Shown one piece after another: positions 5,197 to 8,027 of a stretch of 8,027 bases of DNA. This DNA is from Paracoccaceae bacterium (GTDB lineage Bacteria; Pseudomonadota; Alphaproteobacteria; Rhodobacterales; Rhodobacteraceae): positions 1 to 8,027 of the forward strand of contig SKKS01000414.1 of NCBI GenBank assembly GCA_007123625.1, given 5' to 3'. A model generated the notes under the pieces. The model ran no database searches. It saw nothing but the letters and a program-made list of their open reading frames with translations, and had not been told where the DNA came from. A program made the position numbers and the translations under genes. Numbering within the stretch: the first letter of the stretch is position 1; the number at the start of each line of letters is the position of its first letter.

Positions 5197-6381
5197 ATGT
5201 TCGAAGCCCTCACCCCGCCCGCCCCTGACAAGATCATCGAGCTTATGGCACAGTTCCGCGCGGACCCCCGCACGGACAAGATCGACCTGGGCGTGGGTGT
5301 CTACAAGGACCCCGAAGGGCGCACCCCCGTGATGCGCGCCGTGCGCACCGCCGCCACCCGCGTGTGGGAGGCCGAGACCACCAAGGCCTATGTCGGCCTG
5401 GCCGGTGATGTCGGCTTCAATGCGGCGATGGCCAGGCTGGTGCTGGGCGATGCACACGACCCCGCGCGAACCGCATCGGTGGCCACGCCCGGTGGGACCG
5501 GGGCGATCCGCATCGCGGCAGAGCTTATCCGCAACACCGCGCCCGATGCCACGGTCTGGCTGTCCGATCCCACCTGGCCCAACCATCCGGCGATCCTGAA
5601 ATATGTCGGGGTGACGCAGGCCAGCTACCGCTATTTCGATGCCACCACCGGCGAGGTCGATTTCGACGCGATGATGGCCGATCTGGGCGGGATCAAGCGC
5701 GGTGATGTGGTGCTGCTGCATGGCTGCTGTCACAACCCCACCGGTGCAAACCTGACGCAGGACCAGTGGCAGGCGGTAGCGGATCTGCTGGCCGACAAGG
5801 GCGCGCTGGCCTGGATCGACATTGCCTATCAGGGCTTTGGCGACGGGCTGGAAGCCGACGCCTTTGGCACCCGCCTGCTCGCGAAGCAATTGCCCGAGGT
5901 GCTGATCGCGGCTTCGTGCTCCAAGAACTTCGGCGTCTATCGTGAGCGCGCGGGTGTGCTGATGGCGCTGTCTGGCACGGGCACCGACCGCGACGTGGTG
6001 CAGGGCAACCTCAACACGCTCAACCGGGTCAACTATTCCTTCCCGCCGGACCATGGCGCGCGGCTGGTCAGCACGGTTCTGGACAGCGCCGACCTGCGCG
6101 CCGACTGGGCCGCGGAAATCGAGGAGGTGCGCAATTCCATGCTGGGCCTGCGCACGCAGCTGGCCGAGGAACTGCGCCGCCTGACCAATTCCGACCGCTT
6201 CGACTTCATCGCGCGGCACCGGGGCATGTTCTCGCGGCTGGGGCTGAGCCCGGCACAGGTGGCGCAGCTGCGTGCGGATCACGGCATCTACATGGTAGGT
6301 GATTCGCGCATCAACATCGCGGGGCTGAACGCGCAAAGCGTTCCGGTGCTGGCGCGCGCCATCGCGGCGCTGGATGACTGA
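5197..6381 (+). CDS. tyrB: Aromatic-amino-acid/aspartate aminotransferase (class I, PLP-dependent)
   Basis: This 394-residue cytoplasmic enzyme transfers amino groups between aromatic or dicarboxylic amino acids and 2-oxo acids. It takes part in phenylalanine, tyrosine and aspartate metabolism. It matches the remembered Paracoccus denitrificans aromatic aminotransferase in length and in many segments, such as LLHGCCHNPTGANLT, AYQGFGDGLE and GIYMVGDSRINIAGLN. Active-site residues are visible: K243 (Schiff base, ASCSKNFG), N180 (HNPTG), D208 and Y211 (IDIAYQGF), W127, R251, R371 (substrate alpha-carboxylate) and R277, the equivalent of the dicarboxylate-binding R292. The presence of R277 means aspartate/glutamate and aromatic substrates are both plausible. 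The ATG at 5197 has AGGA six bases upstream. The frame is open far upstream (to 4117), but that part overlaps the SH3b gene antisense and is spurious. A predicted sigma-54 promoter precedes it, and the carbonic anhydrase-like gene follows after 32 bp. Confidence 0.94.
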   Translation: MFEALTPPAPDKIIELMAQFRADPRTDKIDLGVGVYKDPEGRTPVMRAVRTAATRVWEAETTKAYVGLAGDVGFNAAMARLVLGDAHDPARTASVATPGGTGAIRIAAELIRNTAPDATVWLSDPTWPNHPAILKYVGVTQASYRYFDATTGEVDFDAMMADLGGIKRGDVVLLHGCCHNPTGANLTQDQWQAVADLLADKGALAWIDIAYQGFGDGLEADAFGTRLLAKQLPEVLIAASCSKNFGVYRERAGVLMALSGTGTDRDVVQGNLNTLNRVNYSFPPDHGARLVSTVLDSADLRADWAAEIEEVRNSMLGLRTQLAEELRRLTNSDRFDFIARHRGMFSRLGLSPAQVAQLRADHGIYMVGDSRINIAGLNAQSVPVLARAIAALDD

Positions 6382-6413
6382 CGCAAGTCGTGGAAAGCGG
6401 GCAGGGGGCGTTC

Positions 6414-6944
6414 ATGCTCTATGAGTACGAGAACCACGCCCCGGTGCTGGCGTCCGAGGGGCAAAGCTTCATTGCGCCGGACGCAAGCCTGATCGGACAA
6501 GTGGTGCTGGACGCCTGGGTTTCGGTCTGGTTCGGCGCGGTGTTGCGGGGCGACAATGAGCCGATCCACATCGCTGAAGGGTCGAATATCCAGGATCTGT
6601 GCGTGGTCCACACCGACCCGGGGTTTCCGGTCCGCGTGGGGCGCAACTGTACCATCGGGCATCGGGCGATCCTGCATGGCTGCACGGTCGGCGATGGCTC
6701 GCTGATCGGCATGGGGGCAATGGTGCTGAATGGCGCGAAGATCGGCAAGGGCTGCCTGATCGGCGCGGGCGCGTTGGTGACCGAAGGCAAGGAAATCCAC
6801 GATCATTCGCTGGTAATGGGCAGCCCGGGTCGCGTGGTGCGTACGCTTGACGCCCAGGCGCTGGCGCGGCTGGAGCGTTCGGCCCAAGGTTACCGCGACA
6901 AGATCCTGCGCTACAGCGCCACGCTGCGCCCTCTGGGCGGCTGA
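6414..6944 (+). CDS. Gamma-class carbonic anhydrase-like left-handed beta-helix protein
   Basis: This 176-residue protein belongs to the YrdA/PaaY/CaiE group of gamma-carbonic anhydrase homologues, which are trimeric hexapeptide-repeat proteins. Hexapeptide turns run through the protein, from IAPDASLIGQVVLDAWVSV to GAKIGKGCLIGAGALV. The three zinc-ligand histidines are present at H66 (VVHTD), H83 (IGHRA) and H88 (LHGC), and R45, D47 and Q60 of the active site are conserved (LRGDNEPI, NIQD). A C-terminal helix (about 150-170) packs on the helix in this family. Carbonic anhydrase activity is therefore possible, but several YrdA-type proteins show little, and acyltransferase or chaperone-like roles cannot be excluded. 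I chose the ATG at 6414, preceded by AGGGGG at 5 bases, over the GTG at 6390, which has no good ribosome binding site. It probably shares the tyrB transcript. Confidence 0.93.
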   Translation: MLYEYENHAPVLASEGQSFIAPDASLIGQVVLDAWVSVWFGAVLRGDNEPIHIAEGSNIQDLCVVHTDPGFPVRVGRNCTIGHRAILHGCTVGDGSLIGMGAMVLNGAKIGKGCLIGAGALVTEGKEIHDHSLVMGSPGRVVRTLDAQALARLERSAQGYRDKILRYSATLRPLGG

Positions 6945-7124
6945 GCGCGCGCGGGGCCGCACAGGACAGGCAGGGGGCTTGCGCCCGGCCCGGCCCTGCG
7001 CTATGGCAACGCCACTTCACAGGCGGGGTTCGGGCAGCACGGGGGAGACATCCCTGCGCAGTCCACCGGTTGGGGCAATGCCCTGAATGACCCCGCTCAG
7101 GCGCAAACCGGAAAGGACATGGAC
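6945..7124 (+). promoter_or_regulatory. rpsB upstream region: weak promoter and structured leader
   Basis: This 180-bp gap before rpsB holds no gene I can support. A weak sigma-70-like promoter, TTGCGC (6979-6984) with a 17-bp spacer and TATGGC (7002-7007), would leave a leader of about 110 bases. The same area can form a GC hairpin (6970-6975 GCAGGG with 6994-6999 CCCTGC), which could instead end the upstream transcript. Within the leader, GGGC-AAT-GCCC (7073-7083) and a GGG/CCC pairing around 7041-7054 suggest RNA structure. S2 represses its own mRNA through the leader in some bacteria, so an S2-binding element here is possible but not shown. Confidence 0.35.
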
Positions 7125-7922
7125 ATGGCGCTTCCCGAATTCTCCATGCGTCAGCTGCTTGAAGCTGGCGTTCACTACGGCCACCAGACCCAGCGCTGGA
7201 ACCCGCGCATGGGCGAGTACATCTATGGTGACCGCAACGGCATTCACATCATCGACCTGACCCAGACGGTGCCGCTGCTGGACGCGGCACTGAATGTGGT
7301 GCGCGAGACCGTGGCCAAGGGTGGCCGCATCCTGTTCGTGGGCACCAAGCGTCAGGCGCAGAAACCTGTCGCCGAAGCCGCAGAGCGTTCGGCGCAGTAT
7401 TACATGAACCATCGGTGGCTGGGCGGTACGCTCACCAACTGGAAAACCGTCAGCCAGTCGATCAATCGCCTGCGCGCGCTGGACGAACAGCTTGACGGCG
7501 GCGCCGACGGCCTGACCAAGAAAGAGCGTCTTGGCATGGAACGCGAGCAGGCGAAGCTGCAGGCCTCGCTTGGCGGGATCCGCGACATGGGCGGCCTTCC
7601 CAGCCTTCTGTTCGTGATCGACGTGAACAAGGAAGCGCTGGCAGTGCAGGAAGCCAAGAAACTGGGCATTCCGGTCATCGCCGTGGTCGACACCAACTGC
7701 CCGCCCGACAAGATCGACTATGTCATCCCCGGCAACGATGATGCCGCCCGCGCCATCGCACTTTACTGCGATCTTATTTCCCGCGCGGCACTGGACGGGA
7801 TGACCGCGCAGATGGGCGCCGCCGGCATCGACATCGGTGCAATGGAAGAAGCCCCGGCCGAGGACGCCGTCGCCGAAGACGCCGCGCCCGCAGATGCCAC
7901 CACGAATGCCGAAAACGCCTGA
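7125..7922 (+). CDS. rpsB: 30S ribosomal protein S2
   Basis: S2 is a component of the small ribosomal subunit that joins late in assembly and is needed for S1 binding. The 265-residue product opens with MALPEFSMRQLLEAGVHYGHQTQRWNPRM, the bacterial S2 signature. It continues with IHIIDLTQTVPLLDAAL, the GRILFVGTKRQA motif, HRWLGGTLTNWKT, and PSLLFVIDVNKEALAVQEA followed by GIPVIAVVDTNCPPD. The C-terminus carries an acidic Ala/Glu/Asp-rich tail of about 25 residues (EEAPAEDAVAEDAAPAD...), an extension beyond the conserved fold. Two in-frame ATGs exist. AAGGA at 7113-7117 is 7 bases from the ATG at 7125 but only 1 base from the one at 7119, so 7125 is the real start. tsf follows 94 bp downstream, the usual bacterial order. 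Confidence 0.98.
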   Translation: MALPEFSMRQLLEAGVHYGHQTQRWNPRMGEYIYGDRNGIHIIDLTQTVPLLDAALNVVRETVAKGGRILFVGTKRQAQKPVAEAAERSAQYYMNHRWLGGTLTNWKTVSQSINRLRALDEQLDGGADGLTKKERLGMEREQAKLQASLGGIRDMGGLPSLLFVIDVNKEALAVQEAKKLGIPVIAVVDTNCPPDKIDYVIPGNDDAARAIALYCDLISRAALDGMTAQMGAAGIDIGAMEEAPAEDAVAEDAAPADATTNAENA

Positions 7923-7960
7923 CAGGGCGGCCCAGCTGGGGTGCTGACAGAAATTCGTCA

Positions 7961-7987
7961 TCGTGCCGGGACATGATCCCGGCACGA
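7961..7987 (+). repeat. Perfect 11-bp inverted repeat between rpsB and tsf
   Basis: TCGTGCCGGGA (7961-7971) and TCCCGGCACGA (7977-7987) are exact reverse complements around the 5-base loop CATGA. The RNA hairpin would be very stable. No U-tract follows, so it is more likely an attenuator, processing or stability element that sets the S2 to EF-Ts ratio than a full terminator. It could also be one copy of a dispersed palindromic repeat. The tsf ribosome binding site begins 17 bases further on. Confidence 0.6.
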
Positions 7988-8016
7988 CGCATTGCACAAG
8001 ATCAAGGAGAGCCGAC

Positions 8017-8027
8017 ATGGCAATCAC
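8017..8027 (+). CDS. tsf: Elongation factor Ts, first codons only (runs off the right edge)
   Basis: Only ATG GCA ATC AC is present, giving MAI and probably T, the usual start of EF-Ts in this group. EF-Ts regenerates EF-Tu-GTP by nucleotide exchange. The call rests on the strong ribosome binding site AAGGAG (8004-8009), seven bases before the ATG, and on the near-universal rpsB-tsf order. The protein itself cannot be judged from three codons. Confidence 0.8.

Noticed and set aside
5128..6336. 402-codon open frame antisense to tyrB
   Set aside because: Typical mirror frame of a GC-rich gene; its His/Arg-rich composition fits no family, while the plus strand encodes a complete aminotransferase.
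7119..7124. Upstream ATG as the rpsB start
   Set aside because: It is only 1 base from the Shine-Dalgarno sequence; the ATG at 7125 has proper spacing and gives the family N-terminus.

Overview
The window is a GC-rich stretch of ordinary chromosome from an alphaproteobacterium. It most likely comes from the Rhodobacterales (Rhodobacter, Paracoccus and Roseobacter relatives). Three things point there: an aromatic aminotransferase very close to the one I recall from Paracoccus denitrificans, a CobS N-terminus of the aerobic cobaltochelatase type, and an rpsB-tsf pair with the typical MALPEFSMRQ start of RpsB. Nothing indicates mobile DNA, CRISPR, phage or tRNA/rRNA genes. The taxonomic call rests on remembered protein similarity, not on a search.

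Left part (1-1285). Two genes run leftward: hisA (histidine biosynthesis), then the first part of cobS (cobalamin cobaltochelatase), which leaves the window. A 287-bp gene-free region separates hisA from the divergent sodB. It holds a plausible sodB core promoter with a small palindrome in its spacer.

Middle part (1286-5196). Running rightward are sodB (iron-type superoxide dismutase) and, overlapping its stop codon by 4 bp, a 572-residue multi-pass membrane protein of unknown function. A separate gene for a 149-residue Host_attach-family protein follows, with a very strong ribosome binding site. Facing it on the minus strand is a secreted protein with an SH3b domain followed by a COG3650-type domain.

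Right part (5197-8027). Running rightward are tyrB (class I aromatic/aspartate aminotransferase), a gamma-class carbonic anhydrase-like hexapeptide protein 32 bp behind it, then rpsB and the first codons of tsf. Between rpsB and tsf lies a perfect 11-bp inverted repeat.

Most genes are housekeeping. The observations most worth following are: a full match to the sigma-54 promoter consensus 41 bp upstream of the tyrB start, with a dyad at enhancer-like distance; the uncharacterised membrane protein apparently coupled to sodB; and the cysteine-containing SH3b/COG3650 secreted protein. I did not find a clear new multi-gene system.
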